Source: an uncultured Clostridia bacterium
GTDB lineage: Bacteria > Bacillota > Clostridia > Oscillospirales > Ruminococcaceae
DNA length: 5,322 bases
Assembly: GCA_937871145.1 (NCBI GenBank)
Contig: CALMXN010000233.1
Location: 1-5,322 of the forward strand
Direction: 5' to 3'
Under the pieces are notes generated by a model, which ran no database searches, was not told the origin of the DNA, and was given only the letters and a program-made list of their open reading frames with translations. Positions 4,102 to 5,322 of the stretch are shown here, piece after piece (position 1 is the stretch's first letter; each line of letters begins with the position of its first letter). The translations under genes and the position numbers were made by a program.

Positions 4102-5322
4102 TTATTTGGCGTTTTCTGTTATAGACTGTTTTTCCTCAATAGCGGCAGCCAAACTTCTCAAGCGAATTTTTGCCGCACCGAGATTGTTTATCTCGTCAAT
4201 TTTGAGCTGTGTATAAAGCTTGTTTCCAGCCTCAAGAATTGAGCGTACCTCGTCGGTAGTGATAGCGTCGATACCACAGCCGAACGAAACAAGCTGAACC
4301 AACTGCATATCAGGCTGAGTAGTAACGTATTGTGCCGCTTTATAAAGCCTTGCGTGATAAGTCCACTGGTTCAGAACATCAAGCTTCGGAGTACTTCCAA
4401 GGTGTGCAACACTGTCCTCGGTGATTACAGCCATACCTAAAGAGGTAATAAGCTTGTGAATACCATGGTTAATTTCAGGATCAATGTGGTATGGACGACC
4501 TGCTAATACTATGATTTGCCTGCCGTCCTTACGCGCAGCAGCGATAATTTCGTCTGATTTTTTAATCAAATCAACCTGATAGTCTGATAAAGCAATATAA
4601 GCTTTGTCCAAGGCTGAAGCAACGTCTTTTTTATTCACCTTATATTTTTCAAGTGACTTTGTAATTGCAGAAACAGCGTGCTTTTGCAGGTTAATATCAA
4701 TATATGGGTGCAGGAAATTGTCATCATTAAGCTGTGGAATATTTGCCTTTAAAAGCTCTGGATAATATGCAACAACAGGACAGTTATAGTGATTATCGCT
4801 TTGTCCTTCGTCTAAATTATAGCTTTCACAAGGATAGTATATGAAGTCAACGCCTTTTTCAAGTAAGCTTTCAATGTGTCCGTGAGCAAGCTTTGCAGGA
4901 TAGCAGACCGTATCCGACGGAATTGTATGCTGTCCCTTATAGTAAATGTCACGTGAGGATTCATCTGAAACGACCACTTCAAAACCAAGCTCTGTCAGAA
5001 GCTTATGCCATAGCGGCAATTGCTCATAAAATCCAAGACTTAAAGGTAAGCCAACCTTAGCGATAGGCTTTTCAGGCTTTTCGTCAAGCACTGACAACAG
5101 GCGGGCATATTTATATTCATAAAGACAAGGAATTTCTTCATTTTTCTTCAAGCCGGCACCACGTTCACAGCGATTGCCCGAAATGAACTTATGTCCATCG
5201 TTGAATGAAATAACCGTAAGGTTACAATGTGCGGTACAGCCGTTACAATATGCACCCTTTGATGAGTATGAAAAATCCTCAAGCTCTTTCAGCTTGATAA
5301 TGGTTGAAGTGCCGCTTGTACG
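4102..5322 (-). CDS. Acyl-CoA dehydratase activase-related protein, C-terminal 406 aa (5' end outside window)
   Basis: The frame is open to the right edge of the window, so this is a 5'-truncated gene. The TTG at 5151 is internal, because conserved sequence continues upstream of it. The fragment begins with a linker, then YCNGCTAHCNLTVISF (residues 25-40; Cys26, Cys29, Cys33) and FISGNRCERGAG (46-57; Cys52), a likely Fe-S or zinc cluster. Next comes the DUF2229-type region: KVGLPLSLGFYEQLPLW (89-105), SDTVCYPAKLAHGH (136-149, Cys140), DFIYYPCE (159-166, Cys165), YNCPVVAYYPE (179-189), IIVLAGRPYHIDPEINHGI (270-288) and LVSFGCGIDAITTDEV (344-359, Cys349). In relatives the missing N-terminal part holds ASKHA-fold ATPase activase modules (BcrAD_BadFG type) that pump electrons to a dehydratase partner; they cannot be seen here. 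The C-terminus (AAAIEEKQSITENAK) stops before the dehydratase-like module, which follows as a separate gene after 22 nt. A metabolic role is likely, but the substrate is unknown. Confidence 0.87.
   Translation of the reverse strand, partial: RTSGTSTIIKLKELEDFSYSSKGAYCNGCTAHCNLTVISFNDGHKFISGNRCERGAGLKKNEEIPCLYEYKYARLLSVLDEKPEKPIAKVGLPLSLGFYEQLPLWHKLLTELGFEVVVSDESSRDIYYKGQHTIPSDTVCYPAKLAHGHIESLLEKGVDFIYYPCESYNLDEGQSDNHYNCPVVAYYPELLKANIPQLNDDNFLHPYIDINLQKHAVSAITKSLEKYKVNKKDVASALDKAYIALSDYQVDLIKKSDEIIAAARKDGRQIIVLAGRPYHIDPEINHGIHKLITSLGMAVITEDSVAHLGSTPKLDVLNQWTYHARLYKAAQYVTTQPDMQLVQLVSFGCGIDAITTDEVRSILEAGNKLYTQLKIDEINNLGAAKIRLRSLAAAIEEKQSITENAK

Noticed and set aside
4102..5151. TTG 5151 as a true start of the activase-related gene
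   Set aside because: Conserved cysteine-rich sequence continues in frame upstream to the window edge, so the start is outside.

Overview
The window looks like Clostridia-type Firmicutes DNA, probably from a strict gut anaerobe. Composition is moderately AT-rich and ribosome binding sites are strong (AGGAGG, GGAGGG, AGGGGGTGA). Two genes belong to the oxygen-sensitive 2-hydroxyacyl-CoA dehydratase/activase family, and the accessory genes are of a type I associate with gut Clostridia. Genus cannot be read from this sequence.

The left half (1-2713, all + strand) is accessory DNA. It opens with the C-terminal target-recognition end of a Type ISP restriction-modification enzyme, whose catalytic domains lie off the left edge. 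A close-packed 157-aa protein of unknown function follows. Next come a 395-aa serine recombinase with an intact catalytic domain but no zinc-ribbon domain, and, 2 nt later, a 147-aa protein that resembles a detached C-terminal domain of such recombinases. Between the 157-aa gene and the recombinase, a hairpin with a GAAA loop covers the recombinase ribosome binding site. Two overlapping mini-ORFs sit there, one ending just before the hairpin.

The junction (2714-2849) is gene-free. It holds a perfect 29-nt palindrome that probably terminates transcription from both sides. It also holds an interleaved pair of 9-bp and 8-bp inverted repeats and a weaker hairpin. This may be where accessory DNA meets the resident chromosome.

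The right half (2850-5322, all - strand) is an operon of two genes, the upstream one running off the right edge. It encodes an acyl-CoA dehydratase activase-related protein (C-terminal 406 aa) followed by a 409-aa dehydratase-like protein. In many Clostridia the two are, as I recall, parts of one very long polypeptide. Here they are separated by 22 nt, and the second gene has its own ribosome binding site and a TTG start.

Taken together, the left half reads as a DNA-modification/defence cargo plus its mobility genes, abutting a housekeeping or metabolic Fe-S operon. The least described parts are the 157-aa ISP companion, the split recombinase pair with a hidden ribosome binding site, and the repeat structure at the junction.
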